This document shows positions 30,080-40,475 of a stretch of DNA of 64,000 bases, one piece after another. Under the pieces are notes generated by a model, which was not told where the DNA came from, ran no database searches, and was given only the letters and a program-made list of their open reading frames with translations. The DNA is from Bacillota bacterium. GTDB lineage: Bacteria > Bacillota > Clostridia > Oscillospirales > Ruminococcaceae. A program made the translations under genes and the position numbers. The stretch spans positions 62,001-126,000 of the forward strand of contig JAEWWT010000015.1 of NCBI GenBank assembly GCA_023396225.1. The letters run 5' to 3'. Each line of letters begins with the position of its first letter. Within the stretch, counting starts at the first letter, position 1.

Positions 30080-33000
30080 TTAATGTTCGCTTAATGAAGC
30101 AGATTCATTTTTAACAACCTGAATGTTATTGTAAACATCCATACCTGTACCGGCAGGAATAAGTTTACCAATAATAACATTTTCTTTAAGTCCGAGAAGC
30201 TTATCACTCTTGCCTCTGATAGCTGCATCAGTAAGTGCCTTTGTTGTTTCTTGGAATGAAGCAGCAGAAAGGAAACTGTCTGAATTAGAAGAAGCCTTTG
30301 TGATACCCTGAAGTACAGGAAGTATTGTAACAAATGAAAGTCCGGTTTCACCTGCATCAATTCTGGCTTGAATATTTTCGTTTTCAGCATCGATTTCTTT
30401 CTTATCAACAAGCGAGCCTGGAAGAAGGTAACTTGATCCACTGTCTTCAACCTTGACTTTTCTGAGCATTTGTCTAACAATTACTTCAATGTGCTTATCA
30501 TTGATATCAACACCCTGTAAACGGTAAACTTTTTGAACTTCGGTAATAATATAGTTCTGAACTGCCTGCTGCCCGTTAACCATAAGAACATCAGCAGGGT
30601 TGATTGATCCTTCTGTAAGAGGTTCTCCAGCCTTAACCATATCACCTTCATGAACCTTAATTTTAAAGCCATAAGCAACTGGATAGAATTCTTCTTCACC
30701 AGTATCCTGGTTGGTAACAATAAAGTTTCTTGTCTTCTTGATTTCCTCCATACGAACCTTACCATCAATTTTTGTGATGATAGCAGCATTCTTAGGACGT
30801 CTGCTTTCGAAGAGTTCTTCAACTCTAGGAAGACCTTGTGTGATGTCTTCTGCAGATGCGATACCACCTGTATGGAATGTTCTCATTGTAAGCTGTGTAC
30901 CAGGTTCACCGATTGACTGAGCAGCGATAATACCAACAGCTTCACCAATAGCAACAAGATTATTGTTTGCAAGGTTTGCGCCATAACATTTAGCACAAAT
31001 ACCATGTTTTGACTTACAGTTAAGAACAGAACGAATAGTGATTTTTTCAACTCCGCTGTCAACAATTTTCTTTGCGTCAGCTTCGTTGATAAGCTTGTTT
31101 TTGCTCATGATAAGTTCACCAGTATTTGCATCACGGAGATCTTCCATGAGGTATCTTCCAAGAAGTCTTTCCTGGAGAGGTTCAATCATTTCATTACCAT
31201 TTTTAATTGTGTAAACTTCAATACCGACATTAGTACCACAATCTTCTTCTCTGATGATAACATCCTGTGAAACGTCAACGAGACGTCTTGTAAGATAACC
31301 AGAGTCAGCTGTTCTAAGCGCTGTATCAGCAAGTCCTTTACGCGCACCACGGGAAGAAATAAAATATTCGAGAATGTTAAGACCTTCACGATAGTTAGCT
31401 CTGATAGGCATCTCAATTGTGGAACCAGATGTATTTGCAATAAGTCCACGCATACCTGCAAGCTGACGGATTTGGTTGATACTACCACGGGCACCGGAAT
31501 CAGCCATCATGAAGATAGGGTTATATTTGTCAAGGCCATTTTTCAGCGCAACAGTTACGTCATCAGTAGCCTTGTTCCAGATTTCGATAAATCTCTTTGA
31601 TTTTTCACCTGTTGAAATAAATCCACGCTTATAAAGCTTATTTATCTTTTCAACCTGTGCATCTGCATCATTAAGAATAGTCTTCTTTTCTTCTGGGATT
31701 TCAGCATCACAAACAGCAACAGTAATAGCTGCCTTAGTGGAATACTTAAATCCAAGAGCCTTAATCCTATCAAGAACTTCAGAGGTTGTCGCAGTACCGT
31801 GAACTCTTATGCATCGTTCAACGATATCTGAAAGCTGCCCCTTTTTAACGAGGAAGTCAATTTCAAGATCAAACTGTTTATCTGAATTTGTTCTGTCAAC
31901 ATAACCAAGGTTTTGTGGAATGTTTTCATTAAAGATAAGACGACCAACAGTACAGTCAATTATCTTTGATACCTTACGTCCGCCGATATCCTTTGAAATT
32001 CTGACTTTTATTTTAGCGTGAATAGAAATTACGCCTTCCTGATAAGCCATGAGAGCTTCATTGATATCTTTGAATACCTTACCCTCACCAAGTTCTCCAT
32101 CCTTAACCATTGTAAGGTAGTATGAACCAAGCACCATATCCTGCGAAGGAACTGCAACCGGACGACCATCTGAAGGTTTCAGAAGGTTATTAGCTGCGAG
32201 CATGAGGAAACGCGCTTCTGCCTGTGCTTCAGCAGAAAGAGGAAGATGGACAGCCATCTGGTCACCGTCGAAGTCAGCGTTAAATGCAGTACATACGAGT
32301 GGGTGAAGCTTTATAGCACGTCCTTCAACAAGGATAGGTTCAAATGCCTGAATACCAAGTCTGTGAAGCGTAGGAGCACGGTTCAGGAAAACCGGATGGT
32401 CCTTGATAACATTTTCAAGGGCATCCCAAACTTCATTCTTAGCACGGTCAACCATTTTTCTTGCTGACTTAATATTGTTTACAACCTTTGTATCAACAAG
32501 TCTCTTCATTACGAAAGGCTTGAAAAGTTCAAGTGCCATTTCCTTAGGAAGACCACACTGATACATCTTAAGTTCTGGTCCAACGACGATAACAGAACGT
32601 CCGGAGTAGTCAACACGCTTACCAAGAAGGTTCTGACGGAAACGTCCCTGCTTACCCTTAAGCATATCTGAAAGTGATTTCAAAGCACGGTTGTTAGGGC
32701 CTGTAACAGGTCTGCCATGTCTGCCATTATCGATAAGAGCATCAACAGCTTCCTGAAGCATACGTTTTTCATTTCTGATAATAATATCAGGAGCTTCAAG
32801 TTCAAGCATTTTCTTAAGACGGTTATTTCTGTTGATAACACGTCTGTAAAGGTCGTTGAGGTCTGATGTTGCATAACGTCCGCCGTCAAGCATAACCATT
32901 GGTCTGATATCAGGTGGTATTACAGGAACAACATCAAGTATCATCCATTCAGGATTATTGCCTGAAAGTCTGAATGCTTCAACAATTTCAAGTCTTTTTA

Positions 33001-33619
33001 AGAGCTTAATTCTCTTTTGTCCAGGAGGAAGATCAGTAAGTTCTGACTTTAGTTCAGCAGCAAGTTTTTCAAGATCAATTTCCTGCAGAAGCTTTTTAAT
33101 AGCTTCTGCACCCATTTCGGCAACAAAATCATCTTCATATTTTTCTCTCATATCATTATATTCTTTTTCTGAGAGAAGCTGCTTTTTAACAAGTTCAGTA
33201 TTACCCGGATTGATTACAATATATTTTGTAAAATAAAGAATTTCTTCAAGTCTCTTTTGTGATATTTCGAGAACCTGACCAATTCGGGAAGGAGTACCTT
33301 TAAAATACCAGATATGAGAAACAGGAGCTGCAAGCTCAATGTGACCCATACGTTCACGTCTTACCTTTGCACGAGTTACTTCAACTCCGCAGCGGTCACA
33401 TATTTTACCCTTAAAACGGATTTTCTTATACTTTCCGCAATGACATTCCCAGTCCTTTGTAGGTCCAAATATTTTTTCGCAGAATAATCCGTCACGTTCA
33501 GGTTTTTGGGTTCTGTAATTTATGGTTTCCGGTCTTTCAACAACACCGAAAGACCAGTTTCTGATCTGTTCAGGTGAAGCAAGGCCAATTTTTATAGATT
33601 CAAAAGCATTGAATTCCAA
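30080..33619 (-). CDS. rpoC: DNA-directed RNA polymerase subunit beta'
   Basis: 1179 residues. The N-terminal zinc ribbon CHCGKYKKIRFKGKICDRCG is at about 60-78; the catalytic magnesium loop NADFDGDQMAVH is near residue 450; the trigger-loop and C-terminal parts are complete with no lineage insertion. The start codon is TTG (33617-33619), with AAAGGAG 10 bases upstream; no ATG fits. It forms the active-site cleft with RpoB. It begins 47 bases after rpoB and ends in a clear terminator, so rpoB and rpoC form a two-gene unit here. Confidence 0.97.
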   Translation of the reverse strand: MEFNAFESIKIGLASPEQIRNWSFGVVERPETINYRTQKPERDGLFCEKIFGPTKDWECHCGKYKKIRFKGKICDRCGVEVTRAKVRRERMGHIELAAPVSHIWYFKGTPSRIGQVLEISQKRLEEILYFTKYIVINPGNTELVKKQLLSEKEYNDMREKYEDDFVAEMGAEAIKKLLQEIDLEKLAAELKSELTDLPPGQKRIKLLKRLEIVEAFRLSGNNPEWMILDVVPVIPPDIRPMVMLDGGRYATSDLNDLYRRVINRNNRLKKMLELEAPDIIIRNEKRMLQEAVDALIDNGRHGRPVTGPNNRALKSLSDMLKGKQGRFRQNLLGKRVDYSGRSVIVVGPELKMYQCGLPKEMALELFKPFVMKRLVDTKVVNNIKSARKMVDRAKNEVWDALENVIKDHPVFLNRAPTLHRLGIQAFEPILVEGRAIKLHPLVCTAFNADFDGDQMAVHLPLSAEAQAEARFLMLAANNLLKPSDGRPVAVPSQDMVLGSYYLTMVKDGELGEGKVFKDINEALMAYQEGVISIHAKIKVRISKDIGGRKVSKIIDCTVGRLIFNENIPQNLGYVDRTNSDKQFDLEIDFLVKKGQLSDIVERCIRVHGTATTSEVLDRIKALGFKYSTKAAITVAVCDAEIPEEKKTILNDADAQVEKINKLYKRGFISTGEKSKRFIEIWNKATDDVTVALKNGLDKYNPIFMMADSGARGSINQIRQLAGMRGLIANTSGSTIEMPIRANYREGLNILEYFISSRGARKGLADTALRTADSGYLTRRLVDVSQDVIIREEDCGTNVGIEVYTIKNGNEMIEPLQERLLGRYLMEDLRDANTGELIMSKNKLINEADAKKIVDSGVEKITIRSVLNCKSKHGICAKCYGANLANNNLVAIGEAVGIIAAQSIGEPGTQLTMRTFHTGGIASAEDITQGLPRVEELFESRRPKNAAIITKIDGKVRMEEIKKTRNFIVTNQDTGEEEFYPVAYGFKIKVHEGDMVKAGEPLTEGSINPADVLMVNGQQAVQNYIITEVQKVYRLQGVDINDKHIEVIVRQMLRKVKVEDSGSSYLLPGSLVDKKEIDAENENIQARIDAGETGLSFVTILPVLQGITKASSNSDSFLSAASFQETTKALTDAAIRGKSDKLLGLKENVIIGKLIPAGTGMDVYNNIQVVKNESASLSEH

Positions 33620-33666
33620 TAGAAAAGCACTCCTTTAAAATAATTTTCAATTAAAGGGTTTCAGCG

Positions 33667-36600
33667 TCAGATTAAGTCATCATCCTCATCTGTAAATGTT
33701 AAATCATCTTCGGAAGAATCAAAGTCATCAAAATCCTGATCTTCTTCAACATCATCCATTGAAAAACCTTCATCAAGATCGCCATCTGAAATAACATCAC
33801 TCATATCATCATCTGCATCTGATACAGGCTGAGGAATGATATTATCGTCATCTTCAAAGGTCTGCTTAAGGTCAATTTCTTCTTCATTAACATCAAGAAC
33901 TCTAATGTCAAGGCAAAGTGACTGAAGTTCCTTAATAAGAACCTTAAATGCTTCAGGAATACCAGGTTTCGGAACATTCTGACCCTTGACGATTGCTTCA
34001 TAGGTCTTTACACGTCCTACAGTATCGTCTGATTTAATAGTGGACATTTCAAGAAGTGTATATGCAGCTCCATAAGCTTCAAGTGCCCACATTTCCATTT
34101 CACCGAATCTCTGTCCACCAAACTGTGCTTTACCACCCAAAGGCTGCTGAGTAACAAGTGAATAAGGACCAACAGAACGAGCATGAATCTTATCATCTAC
34201 AAGGTGATGCAGCTTGAGGTAATACATATAACCGACGGTTACTCTGTTATCAAACTTTTCACCTGTACGTCCGTCATAAAGTGTAAACTTACCATCTTCT
34301 GACATTTTGAGCGCCTTAGTATTAATTGTGCCCTTATAAAGTTCGGGTTTAAATTCATCGTTTGCATGTTCCTTAGAAATTTCATTTGCAGCATTAAAAG
34401 CAGCTCTTATATCTGCTTCGTGTGCGCCGTCAAAAACAGGTGTCATAATTTTCCAACCAAGAGCCTTAGAAGCCATACCAAGATGAACTTCAAGAACCTG
34501 ACCGATGTTCATACGTGAAGGAACACCAAGTGGGTTAAGAACTATATCAAGAGGAGTACCATCTTCAAGGAAAGGCATATCTTCAGATTTGAGAATTCTG
34601 GAAACAACACCCTTGTTACCATGTCGGCCGGCCATTTTATCTCCGACTGAAATCTTACGCTTCTGTGCAATGTAGCATCTGACAAGCATATTTACTCCAG
34701 GAGAAAGCTCGTCGCAGTTATCACGTGTAAATATCTTAACGTCAACAATTACTCCGGCTTCACCGTGAGGAACCTTAAGGGAATTATCACGAACTTCTCT
34801 TGCTTTTTCACCGAAGATTGCACGGAGAAGTCTTTCTTCAGCAGTAAGTTCAGTTTCACCCTTAGGAGTAACCTTTCCAACAAGAATATCACCAGAACGT
34901 ACTTCAGCACCAATACGGATAATACCATGTTCATCAAGATCCTTAAGAGCATCGTCACCAACGTTAGGAATATCTCTTGTAATTTCTTCAGGTCCGAGTT
35001 TGGTATCTCTTGCTTCTATCTCATATTCTTCAATATGGACAGAAGTATACATATCTTCTCTTACAACTCTTTCATTAAGAAGAACGGCATCTTCATAGTT
35101 ATAACCTTCCCAGGTCATAAATCCGATAAGAGCGTTCTTACCAATAGAAATTTCACCAACGCTTGTTGCAGGACCATCAGCAATAACCTGACCAACGTGA
35201 ACCTCTTCGCCTTTTTCAACAATAGGCTTCTGGTTTACACATGTGCCTTGGTTAGAACGCTTGAATTTGATAAGCTTATAAGGGTGAGTAGCTCCTGTAC
35301 CTTCCTTAATAACAACTTCATCAGCAGAAACCTTTTCAACCACACCGTCATGCTTAGAAAGAACACAAACTCCTGAGTCAACAGCTGCTTTATATTCCAT
35401 ACCAGTACCAACGATAGGGGATTCTGTCTTAAGAAGCGGAACAGCCTGTCTCTGCATGTTTGATCCCATAAGGGCACGGTTTGCGTCATCATTTTCAAGA
35501 AAAGGAATCATTGCAGTAGCAATAGAAACAACCATCTTAGGAGATACATCCATGAAGTCAATACGTTCTTTTTCACATTCAAGAATCTGATCTCTGTAAC
35601 GGGCATTGACTCTTGGTCTTGCAAACTTATTGTCTTCTGTCAGAGGTTCGTTTGCCTGTGCAACAGTATAGTTATCTTCAACATCAGCAGTCATGTAAAC
35701 AACTTCATCAGTAACAATACCAGTTGACTTGTCTACACGTCTGTAAGGAGCTTCAATAAATCCATACTCATTAATTCTTGCAAATCCAGCAAGGTATGAA
35801 ATAAGTCCGATATTTGGACCTTCAGGAGTTTCAATAGGACACATTCTTCCATAGTGGGAGTAGTGAACGTCACGAACTTCGAAGCTCGCACGGTCACGGG
35901 AAAGACCACCAGGACCAAGGGCAGAAAGTCTTCTCTTATGAGTAAGTTCTGCAAGTGGATTTGTCTGATCCATGAACTGTGAAAGTGGTGATGATCCAAA
36001 AAATTCCTTTATTGCAGCAGTAATTGGTCTGATATTAATGAGCACCTGAGGAGTAATTACATCCATATCCTGAGCCTGAATGTTCATTCTTTCTCTGATA
36101 ACTCTTTCCATTCTTGAAAATCCAATTCTAAACTGGTTCTGAAGAAGTTCGCCAACAGAACGGATTCTTCTGTTTCCAAGATGGTCGATATCGTCAACAA
36201 GGCCTACACCTTCACAAAGATTAATAAAGTAACTTATTGTTGCATATATATCATCAAGGATAATATGCTTAGGAATAAGTTCATCAACCTTTGATTTTAC
36301 AAGTTCTTCAAGCTCGTCCTTATCAGAAGCTGTATCAAGAATATCCTTAAGAACTTTAAATGAAACTTTTTCATTAATACCATACTGTTCAACTTCAAAG
36401 TCAACATAAGATTTAATATCAACCATACCGTTGCCTATAACCTTAACTTCCCTTTGCTCAATATGGGAAGTGCTTTCACCAGCAGTTGATGTAAAGGTTT
36501 CTTTATGGTCAACGTTAAGCCAAACTTCTGAAACACCTGACTGTTCAATTTCCATAGCTCTGTCGTATGAAAGAATATCTCCCTCATCTGCCATTATTTC

Positions 36601-37505
36601 TCCTGTAAGGGGATTAGCAATTGGTCTTGAAAGACGATGACCAGCAATACGACCGCCGATACCAAGCTTTTTATTATATTTATATCTTCCGAAACGTGAA
36701 AGATCATATCTTTTAGCGTCAAAGAAGAGATTGTTAAGATGCGAAATAGCACTGTCAACTGTAGGTGGTTCACCAGGACGAAGCTTTTTGTAAACTTCAA
36801 GCAAAGCTTCTTCAGTGTTTTTAGTAGGGTCCTTTTGAAGAATAGTCTGACTTAATCTTTCATCTGTACCGAATAATTCTTCAATTTCAGAATCTGTACC
36901 ACATCCAAGAGCTCTTACAAAGGTAGTAAGCGGAATCTTTCTGTTTTTATCTATTCTAACATAAATTACATCGTTTGAGTCCATTTCATACTCAAGCCAT
37001 GCTCCTCTGTTTGGTATTACTGTGGTCTTAAACAGATCTTTACCGGTTTTATCCTTTTCAAATGAATAATATACACCAGGAGAACGGACCAGCTGAGAAA
37101 CAATAACACGCTCAGCGCCGTTGATAACAAATGTACCGCTGTCAGTCATGAGCGGGAAATCACCCATAAATACTTCGTTTTCCTTTACATCTCCGGTTTC
37201 CTTGTTCCAGAGAGTAGCTTTAACTCTTAACGGAGCTGCATAGGTAACATCACGTTCCTTGCATTCCGCAACACTGTACTTTGGCGCATCATCAATTCTG
37301 TAATCAACAAAATTCAGTACAAGGTTGCCGTTATAATCTGTGATAGCGGCTACATCACGAAATACTTCTTTAAGTCCCTCCTCAAGAAACCATTTGTAGG
37401 AATTTTTCTGCACCTCGATAGGTTAGGCATCTGAAGAGCTTCATTAATTTTTCCAAAACTCATTCTAGTTGTTTTACCGAGTTGCACCGGCTTGACATTC
37501 ACCAT
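33667..37505 (-). CDS. rpoB: DNA-directed RNA polymerase subunit beta, with apparent frameshift near the start
   Basis: The main frame (37413 to 33667) encodes 1248 residues that begin in mid-family (QKNSYKWFLEEGLK). The expected N-terminus is in another frame from ATG 37505, with a strong AAGGAGGG: VNVKPVQLGKTTRMSFGKI, then ALQMPNL. The two join if one base is added at about 37420 (CCTAACCT-ATCGAG for CCTAACCTTATCGAG), giving MPNL-IEV-QKNS and 1279 residues in all. The rifampicin region (SQFMDQTNPL, HKRRLSALGPGG) and the C-terminal clamp (ALEAYGAAYTLLEM) are intact, followed by an acidic tail of about 70 residues. Without repair the only starts are internal (GTG 37413). A sequencing or assembly error is the likeliest cause, since the gene is essential. 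Confidence 0.93.
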
Positions 37506-37703
37506 AGGCGGGTCCCTCCTTATATTATTGCGGGAATAATGTACCATACTACATACTAATTATTTAATAGTCTTGCAATCTTAATAAAGATGTGCTATAC
37601 TTAATAAAAAGATATTTACAGGCATAAGATTACATTATGATACAGTATATTATTATATAATATTATTAAGGATTTGTCAAGAACTATTTTCCAATTTATG
37701 AAA

Positions 37704-37739
37704 AAACACCGTATTTTATTCAAGTAAAATACGGTGTTT
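37704..37739 (-). terminator. Terminator of the hydrolase-comM operon
   Basis: 15-bp stem AAACACCGTATTTTA (37704-37718) / TAAAATACGGTGTTT (37725-37739); the minus strand continues TTTTCAT. Confidence 0.9.
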
Positions 37740-37778
37740 GTGCATTATTACTATATTAATTTTATGTATAAAAGAAAA

Positions 37779-39302
37779 TCAATTCCAGTATTTACGGTCA
37801 AGACTTCTGAATTGAACTGCCTGTGCAATATGTTGTTTATCAATAACTTCGCAGTTGCACATATCTGCAATGGTTCTTGAAACCTTTAATATTCTGTCAT
37901 ATGCTCTAGCTGAAAGTCCCATCTTTTCAAAAACATTTTTCAGCATATCATTTGCTTTATCTGTAAGAGGACAGACTTCATGCAGTATATCAGATGTTAT
38001 GCCAGCGTTACAAGTTATATCTGTTCCTTTGTAACGTTTCAACTGAATTTGTCTTGCTTTTTCAACTCGTTCTCGTATTGCTGCTGAACATTCTTGCTTC
38101 TGACCAGATGAGATATTTTCATACTCAACAGGAGCAACTTCAACCTGAATATCAAATCGATCAAGCATAGGACCTGAAATCCTTGAAAGATATGTAGCAA
38201 CTTGTTTTTTTGAACATATACATTTTCTTGTCGTACATCCAAAATAACCGCATGGACAAGGATTCATTGCAGCTATCAGCATAAATGAGCATGGGTAGCT
38301 TACAGTTCCTGATGCTCTTGATATAGTAACCTTATGATCTTCAAGAGGTTGTCTTAATATTTCAAGTGCAGTTCTTGAAAACTCAGGAAGCTCATCAAGA
38401 AATAAAAGACCATTATGTGCAAGTGATATTTCTCCGGGACGTGGAACACTTCCTCCGCCTGCAAGTCCGGCTGATGAGATTGTATGATGAGGTGATCTGA
38501 AAGGACGAGTAGTAACAAGTGGAGTTTTTCTGTCAAGCATTCCGCTTATTGAATGAATGTTTGTTGTCTGAATAGATTCTTCAAATGTCATGGCTGGCAG
38601 TATTGTGGTCATCCTTTTTGCAAGCATGGATTTTCCTGATCCGGGAGGACCGATAAGCAGTACATTATGACCACCTGCAGCTGCGTATTCAAGAGCTTTT
38701 TTAGCCATCTGCTGACCTTTTACATCTGCATAATCAATAGTGTCAAATCTGTCGGCAGGTTTAATTCGATATGTATTCTGGGGAATAATTATCCCCTCAC
38801 GATTAAAATGGTTTATAATTGCGGAAACATTTTCAACTCCATACACAGTTATGCCTTCGACAACACTTGCTTCATATGCGTTTTCGGCAGGTACAAATAT
38901 ATTTTTAAATCCATCCTGTTTTGCAAGGATAGTCATTGGAAGCACACCATTTATTGGTCGTACATCTCCATTAAGGGAGACTTCTCCTATAAAAGCACAA
39001 TCTGAAATATCATCTGTAATTATTTGGGTTACAGTAAGCAGCGATACAAGAATAGCAAGGTCATGTACACTGCCCGACTTTTTAGTATCAGCAGGGGCTA
39101 GATTCACAATTATTCTTGCAAGAGGAAAAGAAACATTACATGATCTTAAAGCACTTCTTATTCTTTCACGGCTTTCTTTTACAACTGTATCTGCAAGCCC
39201 TACTATTTCAAATGCAGGAGTGCCACGACTTGTTTCTATTTCAACATCCACAGTAAATGCATTAAGGCCAAACAGGCCTAAACTTCTGACTTTGGAATAC
39301 AT
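37779..39302 (-). CDS. comM: YifB/ComM-family Mg-chelatase-like AAA+ ATPase
   Basis: 507 residues, full length. The N-terminal ATP-independent domain (SLGLFGLNAFTVDVE, NLAPAD) belongs to the Lon-protease-like fold. Walker A is GPPGSGKSMLAKR at about residue 216, Walker B is LLFLDELPEF, and a zinc-like cysteine cluster CPCGYFGCTTRKCIC lies at about 350. ComM-type helicases extend strand exchange during natural transformation. AAGGAAGG precedes the ATG, 18 bases after the hydrolase gene. No other competence genes are nearby. Confidence 0.94.
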   Translation of the reverse strand: MYSKVRSLGLFGLNAFTVDVEIETSRGTPAFEIVGLADTVVKESRERIRSALRSCNVSFPLARIIVNLAPADTKKSGSVHDLAILVSLLTVTQIITDDISDCAFIGEVSLNGDVRPINGVLPMTILAKQDGFKNIFVPAENAYEASVVEGITVYGVENVSAIINHFNREGIIIPQNTYRIKPADRFDTIDYADVKGQQMAKKALEYAAAGGHNVLLIGPPGSGKSMLAKRMTTILPAMTFEESIQTTNIHSISGMLDRKTPLVTTRPFRSPHHTISSAGLAGGGSVPRPGEISLAHNGLLFLDELPEFSRTALEILRQPLEDHKVTISRASGTVSYPCSFMLIAAMNPCPCGYFGCTTRKCICSKKQVATYLSRISGPMLDRFDIQVEVAPVEYENISSGQKQECSAAIRERVEKARQIQLKRYKGTDITCNAGITSDILHEVCPLTDKANDMLKNVFEKMGLSARAYDRILKVSRTIADMCNCEVIDKQHIAQAVQFRSLDRKYWN

Positions 39303-39320
39303 TATGTCATACCTTCCTTG

Positions 39321-40253
39321 TTACTGAATTTTCTCTTTGATCCAATAAAGAATATCGTGATAAACTTTATACTTATTAGTTTCGTTTATAATCTCATGTC
39401 TTTTACCTTCGTAAAGTGTCATTGAAACATCTTTTGATCCTGACTTTGAAAGATTATAAAACAATTCCTTGGGACCTTCGCCAAAATTGCCTACCGGATC
39501 TTCAGCTCCACTTAAAATAAGAACAGGGAGTAATTTTGGTATTTTTAGGTACCAAGACTTCTGGGATATATATACCTGCATATATAAAAGATCAAGATAT
39601 GCACTTGCAGTAAATTCAAAATTACACTTCTTGTCTTTAAGATATTCAGTTACTACATTAGAATCAGAGCAAATCCAGTCATAGTTTGTCCTTTTTGTGG
39701 CTACTTTAAAATTGCTTAGTTCAAGCAGTACCCGTTGAATTTTGCTTGGACGGTACTTAACACCTTTTGTTTTGCATAGGTATTTTGCAAGTATAATACC
39801 TGCGTCTGCAAGTTTTTTTGAAGGTGTTGTGCCAAGGAGTATGACGCCACTTAACCTGCAAGCATATTTAGCCATAAAAGCACGTGCAATGATTGCACCC
39901 ATACTATGTCCCAATAGAAACAAAGGTAAGCCGGGGAATTCGTTGACTGCAATCATAGTAACCTTTGCTAGATCTTTAATAATGTATTGCCATCCTTTTT
40001 CAATAGCAAAATATCCTAAATGATCATCACAGTCGGCAGAATTGCCATGACCCAGATGATCATTGCCTATAACAGCTATACCGTTGACACATAGAAATGT
40101 TATAAATTCTTCATAGCGTTCTACATATTCATTCATACCATGTGAAAGCTGTAAAACAGCCTGTACAGGTTTGGTTGGAGAGTAGATATAATATGCAATC
40201 TGGTCACACCCGTTTGAACTTTCAAAGAATCCATAGACTTTATTATAATTCAT
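39321..40253 (-). CDS. Alpha/beta hydrolase, monoacylglycerol lipase-like (Hydrolase_4)
   Basis: 310 residues. The lysophospholipase/monoglyceride-lipase pattern is clear: QLSHGMNEYVERYEEF (oxyanion HG), GNDHLGHGNS, the nucleophile elbow LGHSMGAII near residue 115, the acid in LSGAEDPVG near 250, and the catalytic His in EGKRHEIINE near 284. It lacks a signal peptide, so it is cytosolic. It probably hydrolyses esters of fatty acids or lipids; substrate not known. It is transcribed with comM, an association that may be only positional. Confidence 0.88.
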   Translation of the reverse strand: MNYNKVYGFFESSNGCDQIAYYIYSPTKPVQAVLQLSHGMNEYVERYEEFITFLCVNGIAVIGNDHLGHGNSADCDDHLGYFAIEKGWQYIIKDLAKVTMIAVNEFPGLPLFLLGHSMGAIIARAFMAKYACRLSGVILLGTTPSKKLADAGIILAKYLCKTKGVKYRPSKIQRVLLELSNFKVATKRTNYDWICSDSNVVTEYLKDKKCNFEFTASAYLDLLYMQVYISQKSWYLKIPKLLPVLILSGAEDPVGNFGEGPKELFYNLSKSGSKDVSMTLYEGKRHEIINETNKYKVYHDILYWIKEKIQ

Positions 40254-40407
40254 TCCAATTCTCCTATGTCATACAATATTATAACATATTATATCAATAT
40301 TTCAATAGATTATGTAAAAGTCTGCACTTTATTGTAAAATGAGTATCCAATAATTATTTTCGCAAATAAAACATGGTATTATATTTGCAATTTTTTTTAT
40401 AAAATAT

Positions 40408-40436
40408 TTGCAAATATAATTATTATATGATATAAT
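40408..40436 (+). promoter_or_regulatory. Promoter of the phosphoglucomutase gene
   Basis: TTGCAA (40408-40413), 17-base spacer ending TGA, TATAAT (40431-40436). Confidence 0.85.
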
Positions 40437-40475
40437 GCATTTGTATTTGTAAAAATATATAAGGAGAAAAATATT

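Noticed and set aside
34765..35376. 203-residue ORF opposite rpoB, and similar long ORFs opposite comM, argS, gpmI and sigA
   Set aside because: Antisense shadows of highly conserved genes; no ribosome sites, low-complexity Ser/Phe/Asn-rich translations.
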